A stretch of DNA of 44,522 nucleotides from Thermodesulfovibrio sp. Its GTDB lineage: Bacteria > Nitrospirota > Thermodesulfovibrionia > Thermodesulfovibrionales > Thermodesulfovibrionaceae. This document shows, one piece after another, positions 9,673 through 19,900 of this stretch. Where the stretch lies: NCBI GenBank assembly GCA_025060625.1, contig JANXBR010000003.1, positions 1-44,522 on the forward strand, in the 5' to 3' direction. Position numbers and translations under genes: made by a program. Numbering within the stretch: the stretch's first letter is position 1; the number at the start of each line of letters is the position of its first letter. Below the pieces are notes generated by a model. That model was given only the letters and a program-made list of their open reading frames with translations, made no database searches and was not told the DNA's origin.

Positions 9673-11172
9673 TTAACCTCCCATAATATTTGCTAAGATA
9701 ACTCTTATTATCTCAAGAAAGAAGGAAGGGTATAAGAATATTAGCACTGTTAAAATGGCAGTAATTAAAGGAGGAATTACAACAAACATTGGTGCTTCAT
9801 GTATTCCTCCGCCACTGTATTCTTTAAAATTATCATCATATTTTGGTTTTTTCATAAAGGCTGCATAAACTATTGGCATGAAGTAACAGGCATTTAGTAT
9901 TGTACTTAAGGTTAAGATGACAAGAACAAAAAGTTGATTTGCCTCAAGAGCTCCAAGGCTAAGATACCATTTGCTAATAACTCCAGCAAAAGGTGGAATT
10001 CCTATCATTGATAATGCACCTATTGTAAAAGATGCCATAGTTAAGGGCATCTTTTTTCCTATCCCGTCAAGTTCGCTGATTTTTGTTTTACGGGTTGCCA
10101 CATATATAGCTCCAGCAGTAAAAAAAAGTGTAATTTTTCCAAAGGCGTGAGCTCCTATATGAATTATACTTCCTTTGATACCAGAGGGAGTAAGAAGAGC
10201 TGCGCCAAGAACAATATAGGAAAGCTGACTGACAGTTGAGTAAGCAAGTCTGAGCTTTAAGTTGTCCTGTCTCAAAGCTATTACTGATGCTGCTATTATA
10301 GTGAAAGATGCAATTACTGTAAGGACTGTTCCAAGATCAAGACTTTTAAGAAGGTCTATGCCAAATATATAGAATACAACTCTGAGGATCATGAATACTC
10401 CAGTTTTTACAACAGCTACTGCATGAAGAAGTGCACTTACAGGTGTAGGCGCAACCATTGCAGCAGGAAGCCAGCTATGTAGTGGCATTATGGCTGCTTT
10501 AGTAATTCCTGCAATATAAAGAAGAAAAGTAATTGTTACTAAGAAAGGAGCAGCATTTTTATTTAAAACTCCATCAGGAGAAAAATTCAGATTTCCGGAA
10601 ATATTATAAGTTATAACAATTGCTGTCAGCTGAAAAGCTATTGAAGTACCGAGTAGATAGGTTAAATACTTTCTTGCCCCCTTCTTTGCTTCTTCAGTTT
10701 CTTTATGTGCAACGAGAGGGAAAGTAGAGACTGTAATTATCTCATAAAAAAGAAATGCAGTAAACATATTGGCTGAAAAAGCCACCCCCATTGTTGCTGA
10801 AAGAGCTATAGCAAAATAGGCAAAGTAACGAGTTTGTGCATGCTCATTAAGTCCCCGCATATATCCGATAGAATAAAAAGATGTGATAATCCAAAGAAAA
10901 GAGGCTGTAACTCCAAAAAATATACCCAATGCATCTACTTTAAATTGAAGGATTAGTTCAGGAGTTATATTAAGTAAAGTGAATTCAATTACTTTACCAT
11001 TTAGAATATCTGGTAACATTGAGGCAACTATTCCGAATTTAGTCACTGCGGCAAGAATAGTCCATGTCTCCCTCAAATTTCTTGCTTTCTCACCCGTGAT
11101 TGCTATTAGAAATGCTGCTATTAAAGATATTATTATTGCTAATAGGGGTTTTGATGAAATTATGGTTTCCAT
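9673..11172 (-). CDS. MrpD/NuoM-like antiporter subunit
   Basis: KAAIMPLHSWLPAAMVAPTPVSALLHAVAVVKTGVF; LRLAYSTVSQLSYIVLGAA. Confidence 0.9.
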   Translation of the reverse strand: METIISSKPLLAIIISLIAAFLIAITGEKARNLRETWTILAAVTKFGIVASMLPDILNGKVIEFTLLNITPELILQFKVDALGIFFGVTASFLWIITSFYSIGYMRGLNEHAQTRYFAYFAIALSATMGVAFSANMFTAFLFYEIITVSTFPLVAHKETEEAKKGARKYLTYLLGTSIAFQLTAIVITYNISGNLNFSPDGVLNKNAAPFLVTITFLLYIAGITKAAIMPLHSWLPAAMVAPTPVSALLHAVAVVKTGVFMILRVVFYIFGIDLLKSLDLGTVLTVIASFTIIAASVIALRQDNLKLRLAYSTVSQLSYIVLGAALLTPSGIKGSIIHIGAHAFGKITLFFTAGAIYVATRKTKISELDGIGKKMPLTMASFTIGALSMIGIPPFAGVISKWYLSLGALEANQLFVLVILTLSTILNACYFMPIVYAAFMKKPKYDDNFKEYSGGGIHEAPMFVVIPPLITAILTVLIFLYPSFFLEIIRVILANIMGG

Positions 11173-11175
11173 AGT

Positions 11176-12657
11176 TTAAAACCCTGCCGGTACCGTAAAT
11201 TTAATGACAGAAGAGATAATTTCTCCACTGTAAAAACCAATTATTAAAATTGCTAAAGCTGTTATGATTATGGGAATCATCATACTTAAAGGCAATTCTC
11301 TAAAGGTATACTGCGGTATAACTTCTTTTTTAGTAAAATAAATTTTTTCAAAGATTCTGAAAAATATAAGTGCATTAACTAAACTACTAAAAACTACCGT
11401 GGCTGCAGAGATCAAATATTTTGCTTCAATAGCGCCTAAGATTAAATACCATTTACTAAAAAATCCTGCGGTAGGAGGAATTCCAATCATAGACAGAGCA
11501 GCTATTGTGAAGGCAGCCATAGTAATTGGCATATTTTTATTTAATCCAGTGAAATCTTCAAGATTCCTTGAACCAACCCTATAAAAAATTCCTCCTGCTA
11601 TCATAAAAAGACAAGCGATCATTACAGCGTCATTGAGTATATGTAAAACTGCACCTATGAATCCCTCTTTATTACCCAGACTTACACCAAGTACCATATA
11701 TCCTATTTCCGCAATCAATACGTAAGAAAGCGTTCTTTTGAAATCTCTTTGACCAATAGCAATTATACTTCCAAAAAATATAGCTATTGTTGACCACCAA
11801 ATAAGCATATTAGAAAGAGGTGTTATCTCTGTTAAAAATCTGGGCTCAAAAAGTGTGAAGGATATCCTAATTAAAACATATATGCCAACCTTAGTTACAG
11901 TTGCAGAGGCAAAGGCACTAACAGCAGAGGGTGCAAAGGTATACGAGTCTGGTAGCCATCTATGTAATGGAAAAAGAGCAATTTTTATTGCAATACCTAC
12001 CACAAAGAATGCTAAAGCAGTAAGGGTTACCTTGGACTCATAAAGAGATGGCAAAAGACGGGTCAGATCACTAATGTTGAGTGAACCTGTAATTATATAA
12101 ATATAGCCTACTCCTAATAAATAGAAACAAGCTCCTATTGTGCCCATGATTATATAATTAAAACTTGCAAGTACAGAGCGTTTCTCACCAATTGCTATTA
12201 GAGCATATGCCGAAAGAGAGGCTATTTCAAGGAATACATAAAGATTAAAAATATCCCCAGTAATTGTTATTCCAAGTAACCCTGTTGTAAGAAGTAGATA
12301 GGTGGAATAGAAATAGGGTAATTTTGCCTTTGCAATCTCTTTTTTTATACTATCCTTAGAATATATGGCTATAATAAAACTGATTGAAGAGACAATGACA
12401 ATCAAATAGGCATTTAAATGGTCTACCACATACTCAATTCCCCATGGAGGCATCCAGCCGCCAAGTTTATATCTTAATGTTCCAAAGCTAATAACTGTGG
12501 ATAAGATATCAATTGAGAGAATAACACAGATACCTAAAACAAGTAAAAAGAAGGGATAACAGAGTGTCCTTTTTAGGAAAATTAAAAATATATTAATAAA
12601 TGAAGCAACTAAAGGAATAACAACAATTAGAATTGAGGCGTGCTCTGTAAGATTCAT
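11176..12657 (-). CDS. MrpD/MnhD-like antiporter subunit
   Basis: KIALFPLHRWLPDSYTFAPSAVSAFASATVTKVGIYVLIR; TLSYVLIAEIGYMVLG. Confidence 0.9.
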   Translation of the reverse strand: MNLTEHASILIVVIPLVASFINIFLIFLKRTLCYPFFLLVLGICVILSIDILSTVISFGTLRYKLGGWMPPWGIEYVVDHLNAYLIVIVSSISFIIAIYSKDSIKKEIAKAKLPYFYSTYLLLTTGLLGITITGDIFNLYVFLEIASLSAYALIAIGEKRSVLASFNYIIMGTIGACFYLLGVGYIYIITGSLNISDLTRLLPSLYESKVTLTALAFFVVGIAIKIALFPLHRWLPDSYTFAPSAVSAFASATVTKVGIYVLIRISFTLFEPRFLTEITPLSNMLIWWSTIAIFFGSIIAIGQRDFKRTLSYVLIAEIGYMVLGVSLGNKEGFIGAVLHILNDAVMIACLFMIAGGIFYRVGSRNLEDFTGLNKNMPITMAAFTIAALSMIGIPPTAGFFSKWYLILGAIEAKYLISAATVVFSSLVNALIFFRIFEKIYFTKKEVIPQYTFRELPLSMMIPIIITALAILIIGFYSGEIISSVIKFTVPAGF

Positions 12658-13028
12658 TTTTTCTTTTTCAATATCTCTATTATTTCATCCTCATCAAGGG
12701 TTTTATATTGTTTATACAGCATCATAATAATAGCAAGGGCAACACCGAATGTACTTACCATTACCACTATAGCAGTAAGCATTAAAACATGAGGTAGAGG
12801 ATTAATGTATTGTGCTGGGTTTATGACTTCTTGAGATTTAACTAAAATCGGTATTGTAGCATCCTTTTTATAGGCTGTTGATATGAAAAATAGTATTATT
12901 GCAGTCTGAAAAATATTCATTCCTACGATTTTTTTTACGAGATTTTTTTTCGCTATCATGGCATAAAAGCCTATCATCATAAGAGATATGTAAATCCAGT
13001 AATTATATTTACCAATAACTGTCTCCAT
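12654..13028 (-). CDS. MrpC/MnhC (NuoK-like) subunit
   Basis: NPLPHVLMLTAIVVMVSTFGVALAI; order in cluster. Confidence 0.92.
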   Translation of the reverse strand: METVIGKYNYWIYISLMMIGFYAMIAKKNLVKKIVGMNIFQTAIILFFISTAYKKDATIPILVKSQEVINPAQYINPLPHVLMLTAIVVMVSTFGVALAIIMMLYKQYKTLDEDEIIEILKKKK

Positions 13029-13490
13029 TTAGACTTCACCTTTTTCGTGTTTACCAAAGGTTATAAGATTAAGGAATATAGATACCATGACAGCCATAAC
13101 AGTAATCCCAACACCAATCTCTATAATGAGAGTGCCGAGAGCACGAACTCTTGCAATATCAATAGGAATTAATTTTTGAAAGGCAGAATAATTCAGGTAT
13201 TCTTTTCCTAAGAATATACACAAAAGTCCTACTAATGCATAGATAAAAACACCAAGAGCTATTAGTATGACATTTTTATTTTCTGAAAATCTTCTTTTTA
13301 TCCAGTTTATGTCATAGGCAATCAACATCAGTATGAATGATGCTCCTAAAATGCATCCTCCTTGAAAACCTCCTCCAGGGCTATAATGTCCATGAGCTAT
13401 GACATAAAAGGCAAAAAGTTGAATGAGAGGAATCATAATTCTGCAAACCGTTTGTATTATCAGGTCATTATAAAGTCTTATCATCTTCAA
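13029..13490 (-). CDS. MrpB/MnhB subunit
   Basis: HGHYSPGGGFQGGCILGASFIL. Confidence 0.93.
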   Translation of the reverse strand: MKMIRLYNDLIIQTVCRIMIPLIQLFAFYVIAHGHYSPGGGFQGGCILGASFILMLIAYDINWIKRRFSENKNVILIALGVFIYALVGLLCIFLGKEYLNYSAFQKLIPIDIARVRALGTLIIEIGVGITVMAVMVSIFLNLITFGKHEKGEV

Positions 13491-13752
13491 TTCTCCTTAA
13501 TAATAAAATACATACAACTGCAGCGGTAAATATAACAGTTGTCTCTCCTAAGGTATCGTATCCTCTGTAGTCTGCGAGAACTGAAGTAACCGCATTTGGA
13601 GTAGCAGTTTCTTCAATTGTTTTTTCAATATAACGTGGTGATACATGCAGACTTGCTGGAGAGTTAGGATCCCCCCAGTCTGGCATATCAAGGGTGCTGT
13701 AGATGAGTGCAGCACCTGTCATTATAACTATTATTAGAGCAAAGAGTTTCAA
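13468..13752 (-). CDS. MbhE-like subunit (split MrpA C-terminal region)
   Basis: DWGDPNSPASLHVSPRYIEKTIEETATPNAVTSVLADYRGYDTLGETTVIFTAAV. Confidence 0.88.
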   Translation of the reverse strand: MKLFALIIVIMTGAALIYSTLDMPDWGDPNSPASLHVSPRYIEKTIEETATPNAVTSVLADYRGYDTLGETTVIFTAAVVCILLLRRIEDDKTL

Positions 13753-13994
13753 TCTTTTGTCCTTCTTGTTGTTTGATAAATTGCACCTATGAAAAAGGCA
13801 GTGCTGATTCCAGCGCCTACAGCAGCTTCAGTAAAAGCCACATCAACTGCCCCCATTTCTGCCCATAAAATGCACATAAGAAAGCTATATGCACCTAACA
13901 GTATGGCAGAACTGAGTAAATCTTTTACATGTATTGCAGCTAAAGCACATATTAATAAAATGGTTAATATCAATATCTCCATAATCCATATCAT
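13749..13994 (-). CDS. MbhD-like DUF4040 subunit
   Basis: SSAILLGAYSFLMCILWAEMGAVDVAFTEAAVGAGISTAFFIGAI. Confidence 0.9.
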   Translation of the reverse strand: MIWIMEILILTILLICALAAIHVKDLLSSAILLGAYSFLMCILWAEMGAVDVAFTEAAVGAGISTAFFIGAIYQTTRRTKD

Positions 13995-14338
13995 TTTTTA
14001 AAAACCTCCTTTTTTAAGGGAATAACTCCGCTATCCAATCCTGCCTTTGTCAGGGCATGAGTTGCTGTAGGATTGGCAAGAAAAATAAAGAATATAATGA
14101 AAAATATCTTTATGGATACAAGTATTGTGCTTAAGGAAAAATCCTCTTTAAGTATATAGATTACAATTCCAAAGAGAATTAATACGGCACCAAGGGTATC
14201 TCCTTTTCCAGTTGCTTGAAGTTTACAATAGAAATCAGGGAATCTTAAAAGTCCAATTGTTGCTGTAAAGAAAAAGAACAAGCCTATAGCTACGATTATA
14301 ATTACAATGATATTTATGATAAAGTCAAAATCTATCAT
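13991..14338 (-). CDS. MrpG/MnhG subunit
   Basis: ATIGLLRFPDFYCKLQATGKGDTLGAVLILFG; NPTATHALTKA. Confidence 0.93.
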   Translation of the reverse strand: MIDFDFIINIIVIIIVAIGLFFFFTATIGLLRFPDFYCKLQATGKGDTLGAVLILFGIVIYILKEDFSLSTILVSIKIFFIIFFIFLANPTATHALTKAGLDSGVIPLKKEVFKK

Positions 14339-14646
14339 TTGCCTGCCTCCCTATCCTTTAAAAATTTAGTTCCAGGTGTTATACTTTTTCTGATTCTAAA
14401 AAACTTAGAGGCTGCAAGGGTGGCTATGAAATTAAGCAGAGCATAGGCAAGAGAAATATCAACAAACATATCTATCCTTTTGTAATAAATTCCCAACAGT
14501 ACAAGAATTAATGTGGTTTTAGTGCCAATAACTCCTACTGCTGCAATTCTATCCATTATTGTTGGACTAAAGACCGCACGATAAAGACATAAAATAACCA
14601 TTATTCCAAGAATTATTATTGTTAATACAAAGAAGTTTTCCATCAA
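14335..14646 (-). CDS. MrpF/MnhF subunit
   Basis: LYRAVFSPTIMDRIAAVGVIGTKTTLILVLLG; DISLAYALLNFIATLAASKF. Confidence 0.92.
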   Translation of the reverse strand: MMENFFVLTIIILGIMVILCLYRAVFSPTIMDRIAAVGVIGTKTTLILVLLGIYYKRIDMFVDISLAYALLNFIATLAASKFFRIRKSITPGTKFLKDREAGK

Positions 14647-15137
14647 TTTTTTATTGTTTCACCAAATATATAGGCAACTCTTTTTTCCATTTCTCCAGTC
14701 AGCAGATCCTCAGCAACTTTGCGACTAATGCAATGTACCACAAAAACATTATCCTTAGTAATATCCATAGTAATTGTTCCAGGTGTAAGAATTATTGAGT
14801 TTGCAAATACAACCTTTGATATATCTTTTTTAAGTTTAGCTTTGTATTCAAGCACAAAGGGTTCTATTGGCATTTTAGGATGTAGTACTAAGTAAGCAAC
14901 ATGAATATTTGCAAGAATTATTTGATAAATTAGCCAAGGGATATATTTTATAAATCTTATACCATAAACAATGTGAGATTTGGTAATTTTTTCTTCATTA
15001 AACATCAAATCTCCAGAGACTAATGTAATTATTAGACAAGATATTATTCCAAGAGTTAGATGAAAAATATCAAACATTCCAGAGAAAATACACCATAGCC
15101 CAAAAAGAATTAAGAAAGTAACTACTTTTCTGTTCAT
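14643..15137 (-). CDS. MrpE/MnhE subunit
   Basis: ANIHVAYLVLHPKMPIEPFVLEYKAKLKKDISKVVFANSIILTPGTITMDI. Confidence 0.93.
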   Translation of the reverse strand: MNRKVVTFLILFGLWCIFSGMFDIFHLTLGIISCLIITLVSGDLMFNEEKITKSHIVYGIRFIKYIPWLIYQIILANIHVAYLVLHPKMPIEPFVLEYKAKLKKDISKVVFANSIILTPGTITMDITKDNVFVVHCISRKVAEDLLTGEMEKRVAYIFGETIKN

Positions 15138-15197
15138 GCCATATATTACCTCAGATAGGGAGCATAATATATTTCCTAATTCAAGTTTATTGTTTTT

Positions 15198-15713
15198 TTA
15201 TTTTTTTATAATTTCATCTGAAATTATATCAAATATCTCATTCATTCTTACTACTCCCACCAGTTTTTTCTTATCCTCAATAACAGGTATTACAGGCAAA
15301 TCAAAATGGATCATTAAATAAGCAGCCTTTTTAATTGGATCTAAAGGATCAACAAAATGTTTTGCAGGATTCATTATTTCACTTACAGGTTTCTGGGCAA
15401 GATTTTTTGATTCATCGCCAAATACTTTTTCCCAATCAACTTCTATTTTATCTTCAGGGTTAACTTTTAAATTTGTTGATGAATAGTTGTGAGAAGATGA
15501 AACTCCCTTTAAAACCTCCCTTGGTGTTACTGTTCCGAGAAGATTATACTTCTCATCAAATACAAGCACTACAAGAGGATAGGTGTTTTTCGGAGTTTGA
15601 AAAAAAGAGGCTTTCATTACTTTAATCACTTGTTCAATGCTAAACCAGTATGGAATGTGAGGATATTCAAATAACTCTAACATTATATCCTTTACAATTT
15701 TTCCCTCTTCCAT
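15198..15713 (-). CDS. CBS-domain-pair protein, likely first gene of the antiporter operon
   Basis: ITPREVLKG-type element (LGTVTPREVLKG), VSEIMNPAKHFVDPLDPIKKAAYLMIHFDLPVIPVIEDKKKLVGVV. Confidence 0.82.
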   Translation of the reverse strand: MEEGKIVKDIMLELFEYPHIPYWFSIEQVIKVMKASFFQTPKNTYPLVVLVFDEKYNLLGTVTPREVLKGVSSSHNYSSTNLKVNPEDKIEVDWEKVFGDESKNLAQKPVSEIMNPAKHFVDPLDPIKKAAYLMIHFDLPVIPVIEDKKKLVGVVRMNEIFDIISDEIIKK

Positions 15714-15861
15714 CCTCCACCTCCAGAGATTTATAGAATCTTATTAATTGCAAAATTTTTAAATATAAAATTTTAACAGTTATTTTAATAAATAGCTAAA
15801 TTTTTTATACTATAACATTTTTCAGGAAAAATTTGAGAGGATTCTTGATTTTTAATTTTTT

Positions 15862-16599
15862 TTAAGTTCTTCTCTGAAAAGATATAAATAAACTATCTGT
15901 GTCACCTTTTATATAAAATTTATTGAGAAGCAAAATTGTATCACCTGAAAAAATTTTTTGAGTCAACAAAATAACAGGTTCTTTTTCAGGTAAACTGAAG
16001 TTTAAAGCCAATTCTCTGGTCAATGGATTTAATTCCAAGTGAGCATCTATTTGAGTTATTTTTATACCACATTTCTTTTCTAAGATCTCAGTAATAGATT
16101 TAACCTCCAAATTTTCTTCAAGTAATTGGGGGCATACAGCAAATGGAATATAAGATTCTTGTATTATGGAGAGATTGTTTTCAATATACCAAAAGATTTT
16201 TGTATATATAATATGCTTATTTTCTGCAATTTTGAGTTCGTCACTTAGATTATCAATAGGCATTATTACTGTTTTTGTTACTATTTTTTTCTTATATTTT
16301 GTTTCATCCTTAACCCATAATGTTTTAAAAAAAGTACATAATATTATTCCATCTTCTACATAGTCCTTCTTTACAAAGGTACCTTTACCTTGCTGCCTTA
16401 TGAGATAGCCCTGCCTTACAAGTTCAAGTACAGCGTTTCTAACAGTAGCTCTGCTAACTTTAAACATATCACAAAGCTGTTCCTCGGTAGGAATCTGAGT
16501 ACCTACCTTCCATTCATGAGACTCAATTTTTTTCTTTAAAATTTCATATAATTGAATGTATAATTTTTCGTGTTCTTCTCTGTTAATTAACTCAACCAT
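15862..16599 (-). CDS. GntR-family transcriptional regulator with UTRA effector domain
   Basis: EWKVGTQIPTEEQLCDMFKVSRATVRNAVLELVRQGYLIRQQGKGTFV; C-terminal UTRA-like region. Confidence 0.92.
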   Translation of the reverse strand: MVELINREEHEKLYIQLYEILKKKIESHEWKVGTQIPTEEQLCDMFKVSRATVRNAVLELVRQGYLIRQQGKGTFVKKDYVEDGIILCTFFKTLWVKDETKYKKKIVTKTVIMPIDNLSDELKIAENKHIIYTKIFWYIENNLSIIQESYIPFAVCPQLLEENLEVKSITEILEKKCGIKITQIDAHLELNPLTRELALNFSLPEKEPVILLTQKIFSGDTILLLNKFYIKGDTDSLFISFQRRT

Positions 16600-16629
16600 T
16601 TGCCTTTCTTTTACATGATTTTATAACAT

Positions 16630-16646
16630 TATGATAATATATCATA
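16630..16646. promoter_or_regulatory. Candidate operator of the GntR regulator
   Basis: Perfect inverted repeat TATGATA-ATA-TATCATA, 31 bp upstream of the GntR start codon. Confidence 0.45.
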
Positions 16647-16981
16647 CATATATTGTCAATAATTCACTTGCATAGGTAGTGGAAAATTTTTTATGTGTAA
16701 AATTGAAATAATATCTCCAATTTCTTAAATAAGAAAGACATGTAAAAATTTTTATCATAAGCAAAGAGCATATAAAAGCATTTAAAGTGATATATCATTC
16801 AGACCAAAAATGAAGAAGAACACCTATTCGCAAATTTACGCGGAAGTTTTTACATTACCACCATTTTTGAGATGTGTATATAATTATCAATTTGTGTATA
16901 ATTAAACATATTTCTTATGCTGTTTGGCATAAACAAAATTTTTTAGTATTAAGTATAAACTGGAGTTTTAGATTGTTGAAA

Positions 16982-19900
16982 ATGAAAATATTAGAGAAGT
17001 ATTTAGATGAGATTTTCAAAATATATGAGCGAGGGGATTCAACAGAAGAGAGTTTCTACTCAACTCTTAAGGACTTAATCTCTAAATGGGCAAAATCTAA
17101 AAAATACGAAAACATAGAAATTACTATACTTCCCAAAAAAACTGAGGCTGGAAATCCTGATTTTAGAGTATGGGACGGTGCTCTTCATATTGTTGGCTAT
17201 ATTGAGGCAAAAGCACCTACAGTGGAAAACTTAGACCAGATAGTGACAACTGAGCAGATTAAAAGATATCTAAGCATATTTCCAAATCTAATACTTACTA
17301 ATTTTTTTGAATTCCGTCTTTACAGAGGAGGCTCTCTAATTGACAGAGTTCAGATAGGAAGACCTTTCCTGATACATAAGCTTAAAACAGTTCCACCACC
17401 TGAAAAACAAAAGGAGTTTTTTGAGCTCCTTGAAAAGTTTTTCTCCTTTTCATTTCCTGCAATAACTGAATCTAAAACTCTTGCAAGGGAACTTGCAAAG
17501 AGAACCCGATTTTTAAGAGACATCCTCTTAGAGGAGCTTAAGGACAGAGGAAATAAAGAACTCATTGGTTTCTATGAAGCCTTTAAAGAGTATCTCATAA
17601 GAGGACTTACATTAAAAGAATTTGCAGACCTTTACTCACAAACAATCACATACGGGCTTTTTGCAGCAAGGGTTCGCAGTGAAAATGGCTTTAGCCGTAA
17701 GCTTGCCTTCTACAGTATCCCCCATACAATAGGAATCTTGCGTGATATTTTCAAGTTTATCTCCCTTGGAGATATTCCAAAACAGATGGAATGGATAGTT
17801 GATGATATATCAGAGGTTTTAGCATCTACTGATGTAAAAAGGATACTTCATCAGTATTTCCATGAAGGAAAAGGTTCTGACCCAGTGATTCATTTCTATG
17901 AGACCTTTCTTGCTGAATATGACCCTGAAGAAAGAGAAAAAAGAGGAGTTTACTACACACCCGAGCCAGTTGTCTCTTACATAGTCCGTTCAATTAATTG
18001 GATTATTAAAAATCACTTTGGCAAACCCGATGGACTTGCAGACCACTCTGTAACAGTGCTTGACCCAGCAGCTGGTACACTAACATTTCTTGCAGAGGCA
18101 GCCCTTTTATCTATCAATGAGTTTATATCAAAATATGGAACAGGAGGTAAAGAAGACTTTATAAGAGAGCATATACTTAAAAACTTCTATGCCTTTGAAC
18201 TAATGATGGCACCCTATGCTGTTGGTCATCTTAAGATGTCTTTTCTTCTTGAAGAGATGGGATACAAAATGAAGGAAGATGAAAGATTTAAGTTTTACCT
18301 TACAAACACCCTTGATATGGAGGAACTTCCAGAGACAAAGCTTCCTGGTATGAGTTCTCTTTCAGAAGAATCCCATCTTGCAGCAGAGATAAAAAGAAAG
18401 ACACCAATTCTCGTGATACTGGGTAATCCACCCTACTCAGTAAGTTCTGCTAATAAGTCAGATTTTATAGAAAAAGAGATGGAACTATACAAAGAGGATG
18501 TTCGCAGTGAAAGAAATATTCAACCCCTTTCCGATGACTACATAAAATTCATTCGCTTTGCTCACTGGAAAATACAAAAGGAAGGAAAGGGTATTATTGG
18601 GATGATTACAAACAACTCTTATATTTCGGGTTTAATTCACCGAGGTATGAGAAAGAAGCTTATTGAGAGTTTTGATGAAATCTATATACTCAACCTTCAT
18701 GGAAACAGTCGCATAGGAGAGAAATCTCCTGATGGTTCAAAGGATGAGAATGTTTTTGACATACAGCAAGGTGTGGCTATCTCCATATTTGTAAAGAAAG
18801 AGAAAGTCAGAAAAGAGTGTAAGGTCTTTTATGCTGATCTATTTGGTCTAAGAGCAGACAAATATGAATATCTCAAAAATCATGATATTGCTACTACTGC
18901 ATGGAAGAACTTAAATCCGGTTGAACCCTACTTTTTCTTAATTCATAAAGATTTTTCAATGCAGAACCTTTATGAGAAATTCTTACCTGTCACAGAGATT
19001 TTTCAATTTTACTCAAGTGGTGTCAAAACTCATCGTGACCACTTTGTTGTTGGGTTTAGAAGAGAGGAAGTTATAAATAGACTCAGAATATTTGCAGGTG
19101 ATTTGCCTGATGAGATTGTAAAGGATACATTGAAATTGAAAGATACACGAGATTGGAATTTCAAAAAGGCAAGGGAGGAAATTAAAAAGTTAGATTGGAA
19201 AGATTACATCAGACAATACTCTTATCGTGCTTTTGATAACAGGTATATATGTTATCTCCCAATACTGATTGATAGAGGATGTGATAGATGGGATTTGATG
19301 AAGAACTTTTTTGAAAAAAATATCGGATTGACAACTACAAGAAAAACACCAGAAAATTTTGGTCTGCTGGCATTTGTTTGTAATAGTGTTGGTGATATAC
19401 ATTTAATCGGAGACCAAAATTATTTTTTCCCTCTAAATCTTTATCAAAATCAATATGAAAACAAAAAATTATTCAATGAAAATCCTACATATGAAAAAAC
19501 TCCCAACATCAAAATTGAAATCTTCTCATCTCTTGCTGAGTTCTACAAAGTTGAACCTACTGCTGAGTCAATCTTTTTCTACATCTATGCAGTGCTTTAC
19601 TCAAATATATATCGCACAAAGTATGCAGAGTTTTTAAGAATTGATTTCCCAAGAATTCCATTCACCAAAGACTATGAATTATTCAGAAAAATGGCAGAGC
19701 TTGGACAGAGGCTTGTAAATCTTCATCTTCTGGAGTCTCCAGAGCTTGACCCACCAGTAGCCAAGTTTCAGGGTGAAGGTGAAAACAAAGTAGAAAAGAT
19801 TAAATACGAAGACTGCAAAGTCTTTATAAACAAAACACAGTATTTTGAAGGTGTAAAGCCTCAGGTCTGGCAGTATCAGATTGGAGGCTATCAAGTATGT

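Noticed and set aside
7483-15137. Complex I (Nuo) or membrane-bound hydrogenase operon
   Set aside because: No NuoB/C/D/H/I or hydrogenase large/small subunits, while MnhB/E/F/G and MbhD/E-like proteins are present.
16810-16905. 31-aa ORF MKKNTYSQIYAEVFTLPPFLRCVYNYQFVYN as a transposase remnant
   Set aside because: Too short; no inverted repeats or other IS features found; resemblance not supportable by eye.
16874-16981. N-terminal extension of the RM protein (MYIIINLCIIKHISYAVWHKQNF...)
   Set aside because: Hydrophobic, low-quality sequence in AT-rich DNA; the internal Met at 16982 begins the recognisable domain.
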